Positions 14,101-26,381 of a DNA stretch of 64,000 nucleotides are shown in pieces. A program made the position numbers and the translations under genes. The notes below the pieces were generated by a model. The model worked only from the letters and a program-made list of their open reading frames with translations, ran no database searches and had not been told where the DNA came from. Every line of letters begins with the position of its first letter. Position 1 is the first letter of the stretch. This DNA comes from Amphimedon queenslandica (lineage: Eukaryota > Porifera > Demospongiae > Haplosclerida > Niphatidae): contig NW_003546472.1 in assembly GCF_000090795.2 (NCBI RefSeq), positions 59,869 to 123,868 on the forward strand, in the 5' to 3' direction.

Positions 14101-17100
14101 ACATACCTTTAGTTTGTGTTACTTTTTGATAAATTAACACAGACTACAGAGTGATGATCCGATACTTATTCTTTTTAAAAAATTTTGTATTATTATAATC
14201 ATTGAGTTACACATAATTGATTTTGCTTTTACATGTATGTAGATGTATGTGTACATATGTACTGTATATTAGTGCTAGTGAAGAGGCATTATAGCTATGT
14301 TAATTCAATCAATGACCGTTAGTTTGTATTATATCCCTAACAAGGTTGACCGAACAACAGGTCATGTACTCAAACAATGGAGTAATCTGTATTTACCTAC
14401 TATGGGTAGAGAAATGCATTCCTCACACTTTGTCCCTGAGATTACTGTCATCACTTGTACCGTTAAACTCGGTACAATGTACATGTACATGTATGTATGT
14501 GTTGGTCATCTCAGCACTTTTATTATACTAACAGTGACGTACATGTACATGTAGCTATATTTTGACACAATTATTTTGGCTATTTGACCTGAAGCATTTT
14601 ATGCCCCAGTTCTATTTTCACTGTCTTTAATTGTTTAGTCTTTGATATTTCTTGGATTTGGGCATATTAAATTGGTATCTAGTTACTCTTAGAATTACTT
14701 ACATTTAGCATCATTCATTAGTGGTGTTCATATATGTATGTGTATTTAACTCAGATTAACTATCAAAGAACTTACATGATGCATGTACTGTATCAGAACA
14801 TATATAATTTGGTAATTTTCTCAAGGTTTTAAATTTTTTTAATGTTTAGCTAGGACATGTATTTTAAAGATTTCTTGCAAATTAATGAACTTACATGTAT
14901 TTGTATTAAAATTAAACATTTTGTGGATGCAATTGCAAATGCATACCGTATGTGGTAAAGAAATTAGCCAACAATATGTACATGTTACTTGTACATGTAC
15001 GTCTATGTCCTTTCAACAGTGTGTATCATATTTTAGCACTTGCTGTGTACAAACTATAAGTACCATTAATTACTATACAATTTTGTTTTTGTTTACTTCT
15101 AAAAATCAAATTGTATGATCCTGTGAGATAAAGGCACTCTTACTAAGCATTGCTGGTATGAGACAATAGATACCATACCACCACCTTATACTCCTGGCTT
15201 CCTTATTCTAACTTTATGTATATAGAACTAGACCTGCATGTACATCTACCTGTATAGTTATGTAACATACACATAATGTATGTGTAGTTGTGTACCAGTA
15301 TGATTCAATATGGTCCCTGAGAAAGCTAGCTATTTATTTACTATATAAGGTGATGTTTCATGTACGTGTGTATGTGTGTGTACGTGTATTCACAAATTTA
15401 TAATGTGTTTGGGAAGGATGTGTAGTGACGTAACATATGTACAGTATCAGGTTTGAAATTTGTCTTGTAGAGTCATGTGTTTTTAATGGAACTGAGTGTA
15501 TTGGAATCATGAACTGTGTAATTGTGTATGCACATAGTCATGTACATCCGCATGTACATTTGTGGTGGCTACCTTTATGTTCAATGCTCGAAATATCATT
15601 TTGCAGTTCAAACTTTTTGGGAAATGACTTATCGTAGTTTTACAAAGATTATCGTTTGTTAGTTTATGATTACCTAAGCATAATGATTCTCAAAAATAAA
15701 TTAATTTAGCAATTAAACAAACTTCACTATCTCCTGAAAATATCAACAATTTTGTTAACAGTCAGCAAGACCTCATTGCCAATACGTGTGTACACATCCT
15801 AACCGTTGTTCTGTATGTTTATTGGTGATGGTAATATTTCTCTGTGGGAACTGGGAATCCACCTGTAATTACTACATCTGTGTGCTATTGTTACTACATG
15901 GATAGTCCATTTTCTTTTGTCATAATTGGGTTTTCCCATTTAATACTTTTACAGGAAATAATAATTGTTATTTGGCCACACATTGACTTTGTGGTCAACA
16001 TGAATTACCTGTACTGGCTCATTTGTTTGTGTGATTATTGTGGTCACTCCTCGGGTTATTGTGAATAGATGACGATACATATACATGTACATGTACATAT
16101 ACATGTAAGAGACAGAAGAATGTATTCATCATTATTTGTACACAGTTCTTATGTATTGTAATGAGGGTTTCCCACAAAGCATACTAAGTGAGCTAAACAT
16201 GTTTCATCAATTGACAAGCACTGTAATACAGCACATGGCTTTTGGAGCAACTTTAAAAATTTTTTAAATTCCAATTTGATCGGAATCACCTCAAAGTTAA
16301 TGCACAACATAAGGGCATGTTTACATTTACATGTACATGTATGTATCAAAAAATTATGAAAATGGAGAATTCTCGCCTAGCCATTTTTACAAAATTCGGC
16401 TGATAACCCTATACTGTAGTACAAGGACTTTGGTTCAATTTTTAGTAACTTAAAAAAATTGTAAAAAAATCCATACACTATTTGAATCAACTCAAATTTG
16501 AAGCATAATGAGGGCATGCTTGTGTATCAGAAAAATTATAATAATAGGGAATTTTTAACTTCCTTTTTTGGCAAAATTTGGCTGAAAACCAAATGCATTT
16601 GGTCATTGCATAATTTTAGAGCAACTAACTGGATCGGAATCAACTGAAATTGAAGACATATTATGAGGATGTACATACATTGTATACTGTATAGTGGGTA
16701 AATTTAGAGGGGCTAAATTTTGGTGATTGGCGGATTTTTAATTTGGTGAATTTGTGGCCACGTGCCATTGAGCATGCGTATAATAGCTCAAAATGGTGGG
16801 TTTTTATTTTGGCGAATGGCTATCAAAACACCAAATTCACCAAATTTAATCCCCTCCAAAATTACCCGCTATACGGTATATCAGAAAAGAATTGTAAAAT
16901 TGTCTTCTAGCCATTTTTGATTAAATTTGACCTGGTCCTGAACTACATTGTATAATAGTATAGGGGCTTTTGGCCTGATTTTTGGAGCAACTTTTAAAAT
17001 TCATAAAATTTTAATTTTGATAGGAATCAGTTCAAATTTTCTAGGCAACATAAGAACATGTATATGCATCAAAAAAAGTTATAAAAATGGAGAATTATTT

Positions 17101-18964
17101 CTTGTGATTTTTGTTTAGAAAAACCTGTATAGTATTCCTGAGCATTTTAGAAATATTGGCTGAAGACCTTGGGCTGTAATACATGTAATTAGACCATTGG
17201 TTTCTGCTTCTCAAACTTTGTTGATAACAATTTCCTGTTTTGAAAGATTTATTTTTTGTGACAATTATTAGTATAATTTGCTAATTAGCTGTGGTCAATT
17301 ATACTCACAACACTTGTACATGCAAGTCATTCATTAACTCGCTCCTGCTCCTGCTCTCTTGGTGACGCTCCCACTCAACTAACCTCAACTCTCACTTTCC
17401 GTTAATGATGTTATTTACTATGAGGTCATTGACCACTCACAGCCTGTCGTTTATTTACAATAAAACACTATTTGCCTTCTGTGTTGCTGACTCATTTGCA
17501 CACATTTGTGTGGGGGTATACTGTAGGGGGGTTGATGGGTAGCCCACACTATACTAACATAATGATATCATGTACTCTATCAGTCTAAATCTCATAATTT
17601 ATTTATTTTTGGAGTGTGCCAGTAGCAGTCATTGTGCTTCCCCCATCAATTACACATGAGACACACGTCATCCATTTTTGGTATTATTTGTTACTCATTA
17701 AACTACTCTGATGCGTAATATGTAAAAAATAGCTTTTTTAGTACATGCTTCCCTTCTCATAGTAATGGTAATGACTCTACATTATGTGTGTGTGTGTGTG
17801 TTTATGTTGCATTTTGATTATTATTACTTGAAACTGAATTGAAATGACTGATGTTTTGTTGAGTCAAGTAAAAACACAGCACATACATGTACATGTATTA
17901 TGATATATAGCCATATATGTACATGTCATGGGCACAGCCTGCCGCATAGACTGTATTGTTTGTGGTATTTTTATGTGCTCATCTTTAATCCACAAAGTTA
18001 AAGGCATCTCCAATGTCATTTAAATCATGTCCAAAACAAAAAAGTAACTCACTCAAATTTATACATAGAACACTTTTCCTTGAAAAAAAAAACAAATTTT
18101 AAGGACTTAAAATTAGCATGCATAGCTATTAGTGTACATATATGTCGTGATTATGCACATGCATATTAGAGTACATTACAATACAGCACATATGACATTT
18201 GGAGCAATTTTAAAAATTCATAAAGCAATTTAAAAAATTATTAAAACCGAAACGTGATTGGAATTAATTCAAATTAATACACAGCATAAGGAAATGTACT
18301 TGTATATGTATCAGAAAAAAATTATAAAAGCAGAGAATTCTCTCCTTTTATTTTTGACAAAATTTGACCAAGTTTGTGAAAATCACTGAGGTATTTAGCC
18401 CAATTATTGAGCAATTTAACAGTCCACTGGCAAGAAGCTGAATGAGCATTATGCCAAATCCTGTGGGAACCCTGATAATTTGATTTAAAGCTGGTGATGA
18501 TACAAATAGTCATCGTTAGCCTAGAGTACATCATGTACATGTATTATAAGGTAACAAAATATTATGCATCAGTTGTCATGACAAATAATTATTTTGCTAC
18601 TTGTCTGTGTTGTGTTTCTTCTTCCTTCTTGTTTCCTCATTGCTGTTACTTAAACTATGATCTTCCTTCCTTATTCTCCGCCTGAGATTGAATTTTTTAG
18701 TTTTAATTTTTAAACTTCCTCTTCTTCCAAGCTCATTTGGCAATGTGTTGTGTACATTTAATATGTACTTCTTTCCGCTAAAATTTTTTTATTAATTTTT
18801 TCTAATTATTTTATTTTGCAGGTTTAGCTGTAGCTGGTATTTATTCTGCTATTGATGTACCATTGGCTGGTGAATGGGCACTTTTGTGGGGTGTGGGACT
18901 AAGTCTTATCACTATAGCAATCAATGTCTTCATTGCCTGCTGTCCTATTTATTCTGTACTTTAA
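11136..18964 (+). CDS. TMEM170: TMEM170-like multi-pass membrane protein
   Basis: Three exons, 11136-11184, 11230-11412 and 18822-18964, join in phase (each break falls after the first base of an AGT serine codon) to give 124 residues. Predicted sequence runs MAFIAPGSDERLTSFIS, then IWGHILLWSVMSSSLVYLV, then GAGVLFVLSALWKMISKDAILS, then LAVAGIYSAIDVPLAGEW and a last hydrophobic stretch LITIAINVFIACC. The W..LLW..SSS pattern near the first helix and the LAVAGIY segment match the layout of vertebrate TMEM170A/B, three-to-four-helix proteins placed at the ER/nuclear envelope. The family name rests on this motif alignment by eye. Human TMEM170A is slightly longer at the N-terminus. The second intron is 7.4 kb, very large for the neighbourhood. 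Confidence 0.75.
11413..18821 (+). other. Large intron of the TMEM170-like gene, repeat-rich
   Basis: No second gene is supported here. Short open frames are low-complexity translations of (ACATGT)n tracts. The right part holds the MITE at 16687-16876 and AT-rich repeats related to the GGGTTTCCCAC family (from about 16163, with the matching inverted end near 18466). Confidence 0.6.
16687..16876. mobile_element. MITE with CTGTATAGTGGG/CCGTATAGCGGG ends and TA duplication
   Basis: 190 bp with terminal inverted repeats (left CTGTATAGTGGGTAAATTT, right the complement of CCGTATAGCGGGTAATTTT) flanked by TA on both sides. The interior is also roughly palindromic (ATTTGGTGAATTTGTGG against the CACCAAATTCACCAAATTT side). 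No coding capacity. Related degenerate copies lie near 33050-33257 and 54925-55100. Confidence 0.75.
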
Positions 18965-21200
18965 ATCCTCTTCCTCTTGTTTTCATTTTATTGTTTATAA
19001 TTTTTTGCAGCCTCATCATGCATTAAAAATGCATTTTTAATTTTTGTATGTGAAATAATTGTTTCGTTATTTCACTACACCATTTAATTTTTAATATTAT
19101 TTTTCACAATAATAATAATAATAACAATAATAATAATAATAAAAAACTCTACAAGTGGCTACAAAATGGTTGGGCTACAAATGATACACAAAAAAAGAAC
19201 ATCTTAACTGCATGGACTGAACTGAAGACAAGGACACAGACTGTTGGGGAGGGGGGAGGAAGGGAGGGTGATTTGCAGCTAGGCGTATTATAGGAGAGTG
19301 ATGTAGCATCTCAGTAATACTTCTATGTTCATTTGGCACAAATTACAGTGGAATTGGTATGCTGGCTCAGTATTCTACTGAGGATTATCAGTACTGGCTA
19401 GAAACTTTTGATAATAGAATAATAATAATAATAATAATAATAATTATTATTATTATTGTTGATGCTCTACATTCTAATATAACTCTCTCTCATATTTCAT
19501 TGTATGAAACTAGTTATTAAAACCGTATGAATTACAAAATGTCAAGTGTTATTATATATTATGTCATTATGTCAATGTACTGTAAGTTTATTCATTATCA
19601 CTCACTCATTATAATAGTCTCACATGACTAAAGTTCATAATTGTAGTCCTGGTGTAGCAAGACTTCTCAGTCCTGTGCTGGATAAAGGAAAATTGTACAC
19701 TTTGTGATCTGCTCTTGTCAGTCTGGTACTATATTATTGTGATTCTTTAAAGCTTTATTGTGATAAGGCCTAATGACAGTTGTTTCATGAACAGGTACTA
19801 CCTGCTGTTACTAACATGTTACTGTCGCATACAACCATCAGACTATACCATTGGTAGAGTGTAGAGATATTAATATATTAGTGAAGAGTCATTTCAATCT
19901 AACTGGATAGAACTAGTACAACATTTATATGAAACTGTTTTTGTGCATCCATTACTTGAATATATTGAAATTGAAACTGAATATACAGTTGCTCTTCCAA
20001 AGGATACTCTTAAAGATCAAAAGAAGACATTGATTGACAGGCACAAAAAAGAACAACCACACAAACCACTACCAATAATAGTCATTAATAGAAATTAATG
20101 TACTTTATAGTTGCTGTAACAATTATTGTGAAAATTAGGTCATTATAATAATTACTTTTGTTAGATGAAGTCATTCTGATAATGTGTGAAGGTGATACAC
20201 TAATTTTTTATAATATTGAAAGAAAGAAATGTGAATGTCAATAAAATTAATAATAATTGCAAATATTGAGACAAATACTTAAAGTATAGATCTATATGAA
20301 GATGTGAAAGTCATCTCAATATAAAAAGTTATCATAATAATGCATTAGCTCTAAACTCTCCTCCTTATCCACTCTAAATAATAATGGCTGGACTGACTAA
20401 TGCATGTATTATCATTTAAGATAAATATAATGTTATGCTATACAATTAATGATAAAGTTGAATGAGTGTGCATCTAGTAGTTACTATGATGACAAGGAAC
20501 GGTTTGACAGTTTGGTGGTCTTTTCTTGCATTGCTTTTTAGTGATTGAAAAGAGTTTCTTCACCTTAAATTAAAATTCAATTATGGACCTCATCAAAGTA
20601 ATGCCTCACCTCCCTCAATTGGGCAAAGGTGGTAGTCATTTTATTCAAAATACCTACACATAAGCTCCAGTAAAAGGAACTAATAATTAAGCATATATTT
20701 TGATGAGAAAACTAGTTGTCATCAAAAATAGAAACAAGCATGGCAGAGTGCATTATTATTAACTCAATCCTCTTTAACTTTTCCAGCAGTCATTAGGAAA
20801 AGAAGATTTGCTTGAAACTTTTTAAAATAAAAGCAAAAAGTCTATTGATTGTGTTGGCACAATTTTGGCGAAAAATTGCTAAAGCATTATGTGTCAAACC
20901 ATCACAGTTATTAGGCTACTCTACCTTAACTCCGTAACCCTTGGGAACATGATTATTTTAAATACAGTCCATTACCACCACATTTACCAGTTTGAGGATA
21001 GTGAGGTATTACTTTGATATGCACATAAGTTTCTATTTTATTTCTTTGATCTTTAGGATCACTGGTTCCACTGACTGGTAAACTTGCTCAGACTGAATTT
21101 TTATTCCTTTTCTGCAATAAGAACTTTTGTAATTATACATGAACAATCATAATACATCATACATATACATGTACATGGAATGATAGGACTAAAAATGATT
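18965..21200. other. Mostly non-coding interval with AT microsatellites
   Basis: Contains AAT-type microsatellites at about 19105-19145 and an (AAT)n/(ATT)n inverted pair at about 19418-19460. One open stretch at 19874-20098 could be an exon and is listed separately. Around 20980-21090 on the minus strand there is weak similarity to the last exon of the plus-strand MFSD2 copy (SDPKD against SDPED), too degraded to call. Confidence 0.5.
19874..20098 (+). CDS. Possible terminal coding exon, function unknown
   Basis: An open frame of about 74 codons without an ATG, ending in TAA, preceded by a candidate acceptor (ATATATTAG) and followed by an AATAAA near 20240. It reads ESFQSNWIELVQHLYETVF and later KDTLKDQKKTLIDRHKKEQ, finishing PLPIIVINRN. 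Composition is protein-like rather than repeat-derived, unlike other small frames nearby. I could not identify upstream exons or a family. It may be a decayed exon or part of a transposon. Confidence 0.3.
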   Translation, partial: YISEESFQSNWIELVQHLYETVFVHPLLEYIEIETEYTVALPKDTLKDQKKTLIDRHKKEQPHKPLPIIVINRN

Positions 21201-21218
21201 TCTACAAAGTTTTTCTAC

Positions 21219-24200
21219 CTCAAACTAAGTATCTTTTCTTTAATTTCAATTCTTTTCATCTCTGTGATAGGATACCTCCATAAAAACACTAACGTTACCA
21301 AAATGAATAGTACAGTAGGAGTGGAGACCAGTAATTTGAATAGTAACGTTGCAGTCCAAGGCTGCTCGCATGACAATTGATTATAATTAGCTAACCTATG
21401 ATAGAGAAATAACTGTGAAACTATAAAATAAAAGTATTAGGTTCAAGATCTTGGTTTTTGTTCCTGTCCTGAAAGCAGTGGATGCAATCAGCACTGTCAC
21501 ACAGGGTTTTCCACAGGATGTTGGCATAGTGCTCAGTATCCTGTTATTTGTTTTTCAAATTTGTTCATAATTTTTACAAAACTAGGAATGAATGATCACA
21601 TATAATAAAAGATAACTCCAGACAGTGGCAAAGCTCCTTAAAGGGTAAGTCCGGTGTATTTTTGGTGAATTTTTTTTATTGGCTTAATATGATTGCCTGA
21701 CCATAATAATGATGTATTCCAACTCCCATTGTCTAAAAAAATTTTTTCACTGAGATATGAGCCTTCAAAGATGCTCATTTTTATTACTTCCTGTCAGTGG
21801 GTGTGGCTAAACGTGACGTCACTAGAGGCATAGATGCAGATAACTCCATTCCTTTATAGACCCCTTTCGATGAGAAGTAGCAGCTTGTGAATATCATTAA
21901 TTTTGCAATGAATATCATTATATCTCAGTTACGGTATACGCCCACATACAATAATTGGCCGCCATGTTTTACGTCAAGCAGCAAGTGCTTTCTGTGTCCT
22001 GGAGATCTTGGTCACTACATTTTGAAGCTAAAAACTATTCTAGAGTCAAGAAAGATGCCAAGAGAGCCAACCTAGGAAGTATAGTGCAATACTCTTGTTG
22101 TATGAGCCTGCTTTCCTCTTTGGGCTGTGACAAAGTCAACTGAGAACTGATCGTTCTGGCTCTCCCAGACTTCTTAAGTCTTCAAAATGTCTTGCTATAG
22201 TAAAGAACAGTTGATATGAAGCCTCTCATAGTCCTGAGTTCAGCACAACAAAAGTTTTATTGGCAAAACAGCTCTACTTTGCACATCAGCCATTGTAACT
22301 CTGCATAACTTTGACGTAAAACATGGCGGACAAAAATCCGTTCAATATTATTTCTTTGTATATACGGTATCACAAACTAATTCTCGCCTAAAGGGGTCTA
22401 TAGGGGGGAATAATCCTTTATTCTCATGCCGAGTAATGTAATAACACTAATTTAAAGATTGGGATCATTAGCTATCATAACTCTAAGCATGCAACTGCAA
22501 GAAAATGTCATAATACAAGTAGGCAAATTTTCTTGTTTGCTATTTTGAGTCTTTTTCTTGCAGTTGCATGCTTAAAATAATGAAAGCTAATGATCCCAAT
22601 CTTTAAATTAGTGCTATTACATTACTAGGCATGAGAATAAAGGATTATTTCCCCCTATAAAGGAATGGAGTTATCTGCATCTATGCCTCCAGTGACGTCA
22701 CGTTTAGCCACACCCACCGACAGGAAGTAATAAAAATGAGCATCTTTGAAGGCTCATATCTCAGTGAAAAAAATTTTTTAGACAATGGGAGTTGGAATAC
22801 ATCATTATTATGGTCAGGCAATCATATTAAGCCAATAAAAAAATTCACCAAAAATACACCAGACTTACCCTTTAAGTACATGCAAAAAGAGAATTCTTAT
22901 TACATTTTCTAAATAAATGATAACATGTACTTTAGTTGTGTAAATTTTGAGCTGATTACAATCAAAGCTAAATTTTTATAACTTTTTAAAGTGGTTAAAA
23001 ACAAAAAAGTCCCTGCATTTTGCATTTGTCATTAAAATGCTCATAACTCAAAAATTATTTGTCGGAAAAAAGTCAAGCTTTGTACATAGCAAATAGACAT
23101 TAATGCATATGTAATAAAAATTTAGGATGATTTTAGAACTATTTTTTAAACTATGAACTACAGTCTTTGCTTTTTCCAAAAATTGCCAAATTTTAAAATG
23201 CTTCTAACTAAAAAAAAATTTGTCGAAAACAGCTGAAACTCTCTACACAGCATAAATACATCAATAACGTATCAGAAAATGTAATAAAACACATTAGCTA
23301 ATTCTGATCAAAGGTGGATTTAAAAAATTAATCACTCAAAACTTCTTTATTAAGACAATAATCATGTAGCTCATAGAAATAAAATTGAGTTTTTTGACAC
23401 ATACTTGTATATTCCAGTGGATAGTCCTAGTGTAATCCCTGAACTAAATTTATTTCCAAATACAAAGAATGAGTAATACAACTCCTCTCTTCTTATCCCA
23501 CTATGCAATGATGCATAATCAACTACATCAGGAATCATTGACCTATTCACAAATATTAATCAATTAATAGTGAATCTGGTAAATGTTGCAATTACCATGG
23601 TAACATGTAGATTGCTGAAGCGCCAGAACCTTGAATGAATCCAACAATCCAAATAAGGTGAGGATAATAATCAATGAATAGGAATGAAAGGTAAGACGGC
23701 AACAGAAACTATAAATGAAATTAATAATGTTTGCTTTATGTGCATTGATAAAATAACTCACCCATGCTGCTACGTGAAATGCAGTCTTTTTTCCAAATTT
23801 TTGTAAAGTCAATTGCCACAAAGGCAACACAATGATGTTTACTACCTAAAGCATTGTCAATACAACAACTATAGTCATTAACCAATCATGTTACCTACCA
23901 TTAAATAGAATACAAAATATGGTAACTCATTTCCAAGGTCTAAATTGTATTGGATATAAAATGCAAGATTTCCCTGTCCGAACTGTAATTAAGATTGGAA
24001 CCCGTTAATCATTAAATATCCTTTTCATTACCTGTACTGCAAGCCAAGAGAATAACTCAATACAAAATAGTTCTCTGTATGGTTTGAAACACCAGGTCTC
24101 TTTCATTGCTTCTCTTAATGATATCTTTGTCTTCTTATCAGTCATCTCTACACAAATTATAACATCAATTGAATCACTTCTTACCTTTTTGTTCTTTGAC

Positions 24201-25986
24201 AGTAAAGAAAGTAGTCAGTATCATTATTACAATCAGAACACTCATGAATAATGCATGATACCTGAATGCTTTCACCTGCATAAAAAGGAGAAGGGAAACT
24301 ATAGTATAAACATTTGTAATATTGTACCAAATTACTATCCTTTGTTTTAGTGCCAGTACAGTCTTCACTAGATTCATGTGCAAATATTGCATACGATATA
24401 GTGTAGACTGTTACACCCAGCAAGGTAGCAATTGTCTCAAATGCAACTCCTATTGAGATAAATACAGATAGGACGAGGGTTAAAGTAAAAAACGAAGAGA
24501 TGAGTGGAAATAGGAGGTGTACAGCTTACTATAAAATGTAACCGAGTCTATTTCTTTTTGAGAGTAAGACATGTGCATTGTTAGTGCAGTATATGGTACA
24601 TGAACACACTATGAAAGAGAGAGAGAATGAGAAAAAAGAGTGGACATGTAGAGAGTGACAGTAAACTAATTGGTTCCACTTACAGTCAGCATTGTCTGGA
24701 ACAGTAAATACATGATAAGGTAATAAATGAATGTCAATGCACTTGAGCTAAAATTGGGAACGAACCACAAACCAAAGTAGACCAATGCTGCAGGGACTGC
24801 TGAAATCAACAACCTTAAGAATAGACACAAGTATAAGAATGTCATTATGTGTATGTGTTTATGTACTGTCACAAAAACTGGTCAATAATTATGGTTCCAA
24901 GAGCAATTTCTGGTCAGTATAACAATCTATAGTTCACAAGAGGGACAATGTGCCTGTTAATTTTGTCATTTTAAAGTCACTTGATCTTCGTATTTACTCA
25001 ACTACATTCAAGAGTATTACTTTCATGCAAGCTGCTTTCATTGATTGAGTTAAACAAAAGTCGGTAAACACATATAGCTAACAGCAAATTGTATAAAACT
25101 CTGCACAATACATGTATTTCTCATCATGGCAAAAAACATAATAGTAGCCAGCATTATACTTTTAATGAGTCAGGCTGTGGTCCAACTTGGCAGCCGTACA
25201 TACCACACTTTTATTGCAATGTGTAGTCCTGTGACCAGTTTAGGGACAAAATTTTAGTACTCTTATGTATATGCTGTAGTTGGTGACTTTTTGAGAGCAT
25301 ATTGTGTGTTTTTATTTAATCTCCATTTTTTTAGTATCCAGCTAAATTTTGAAAAATTTCATTAGCTATAGGTGCTAAAATGAAAGGTCAAATTTTTATA
25401 GAGCAGTAATGACCAAATTTGACCTATGGACACTTATTGTGTCAAAAGTGCCCCCCATAGTCTTGCAAGCCAGGCCCTCCCTGCCTACGGTCCACCCAAA
25501 TGACCGTAGACTACCCCCCACCCAAATGACCGTAGACTACCCCCCACCCAAATGACTGTAGACTACCCCCCACCCAAATGACCGTAGACTACCCCCCCAT
25601 GCAGTGATAGGAGTATGAGAGTACCATGGTCTAAATTGTCCGAATCTTGTCTTAGTCCTAGAACAGAAATAGCCACATAAAGGATCAGATATGGCATCCC
25701 AAACTCTTCCCAGCAATATTATTACCAACACATAGGTAGCATCCATCTAATGAAAAAACAAAGAGAGAAGGAGAGGGGGTGACAGAGAGAGGTGAATCAA
25801 CATAAATCACTTAATTTAGGATCTGTCTAAACTAACCAGAGCTGCTTCAAGTAGAAAATAGGTGAAGTAAAAGCCAATCACAGTATTGCACATTGCATAT
25901 GGCATAGAGCCCATAGCATAGCCTAGTTTCCTCCACAGTGGAAGCCGCTTCTCATCCTTTACTTTGGTTGCTAAGTCATCTGGCAT
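21219..25986 (-). CDS. MFSD2: MFSD2-like lysophospholipid transporter, copy A; last exon not found
   Basis: Major-facilitator protein of the glycoside-pentoside-hexuronide:cation type; vertebrate MFSD2A carries lysophosphatidylcholine across the plasma membrane with sodium. Exons include 25837-25986 (MPDDLATKV, LWRKLGYAMGSMPYAM), 25625-25746 (LLGRVWDAISDPLCGYFCSR), 24684-24813, 24530-24608 (CVHVPYTALTMHMSY), about 24300-24450, about 24186-24280, the helices down to about 23580 (GSGASAIYMLPW), about 23411-23543 (SMIPDVVDYASLH) and 21219-21395 (NYNQLSCEQPW, LWRYPIT). The RVWDAISDP motif keeps the family's two helix-II aspartates. The start ATG lies in an exon with acceptor TTGACTCAG at 25999; upstream coding is possible. 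The final cytoplasmic exon seen in copy B is absent or degenerate. A 1.2 kb palindromic element sits in the last clear intron. It may be an expressed but shortened gene, or a decaying one. Confidence 0.8.
21642..22871. mobile_element. 1.23-kb palindromic element with TTAA target duplication
   Basis: Begins AGGGTAAGTCCGGTGTATTT and ends with its near-complement, flanked by TTAA at 21638-21641 and 22872-22875. Long inverted arms (about 21642-21856 against 22665-22871, and 22405-22500 against 22557-22655) meet at a centre near 22530. The left arm is interrupted by the nested element at 21859-22398. TTAA duplication is typical of piggyBac-like and Kolobok-like elements; no transposase is present, so this is a non-autonomous fold-back type. 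Confidence 0.82.
21859..22398. mobile_element. Nested 540-bp TIR element inside the TTAA element
   Basis: Left end GACCCCTTTCGATGAGAA, right end the complement of GACCCCTTTAGGCGAGAA. Flanked by TATA on both sides (21855-21858 and 22399-22402), where the uninterrupted opposite arm of the host element reads one TATA followed by GGGGG. Subterminal inverted segments containing CCGCCATGTTTTACGTCAA (about 21960 and 22312) strengthen the call. The two short frames inside it look like chance. Confidence 0.78.
25490..25602. repeat. 26-bp minisatellite, about four copies
   Basis: Tandem units of ACCCAAATGACCGTAGACTACCCCCC, one unit reading GACTGTAG. C-rich against a very AT-rich background. It lies in the intron just after the RVWDAISDP exon of MFSD2 copy A; the corresponding intron of copy B lacks it. 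Confidence 0.85.
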
Positions 25987-26381
25987 TAAATCTAGTGACT
26001 GAGTCAAGGGAAATACATAACGTCAAGTGAGCCTGCATACTTCTCTATCCCTTTTCTGAGAGAAATGGTTCTTGTCAGAGATCTTAAAATAGTTAGACAT
26101 CTCTCTGATCCGGTGATCTCTGCAGTCTTCAAGGGTTGCCAATTGGAAGCTGGACGAAAGTCTAGATCTACTATCTCTGATCTAAACAATGGGGTCAGCT
26201 TCTTTTAGCAAAAACTGAGAAATGAGAATAGGACTAGACTTTACTAGTACTTTTTTTGCTCCACCCAGAACTTAGCTCTAGACAATTTTACTCTGTTAAA
26301 TTTTTGATGCAGCTCAAACACAAATTAATTACTAAAAAAAATCAGCAGAAAACTATTAGCAGCATAGGAAAAAGTATATAG

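Noticed and set aside
21180-21380. Plus-strand 66-residue frame with a hydrophobic N-terminus, resembling a small secreted protein
   Set aside because: It is antisense to the MFSD2 copy A exon 21219-21395, which matches the intact exon in copy B.
23564-23830. Frame reading YSLIIILTLFGLLDSF as a membrane protein
   Set aside because: The true frame of this MFSD2 exon reads IWIVGFIQGSGASAIYMLPW and joins the next exon at PW-SMIPD; the other frame is a shadow.
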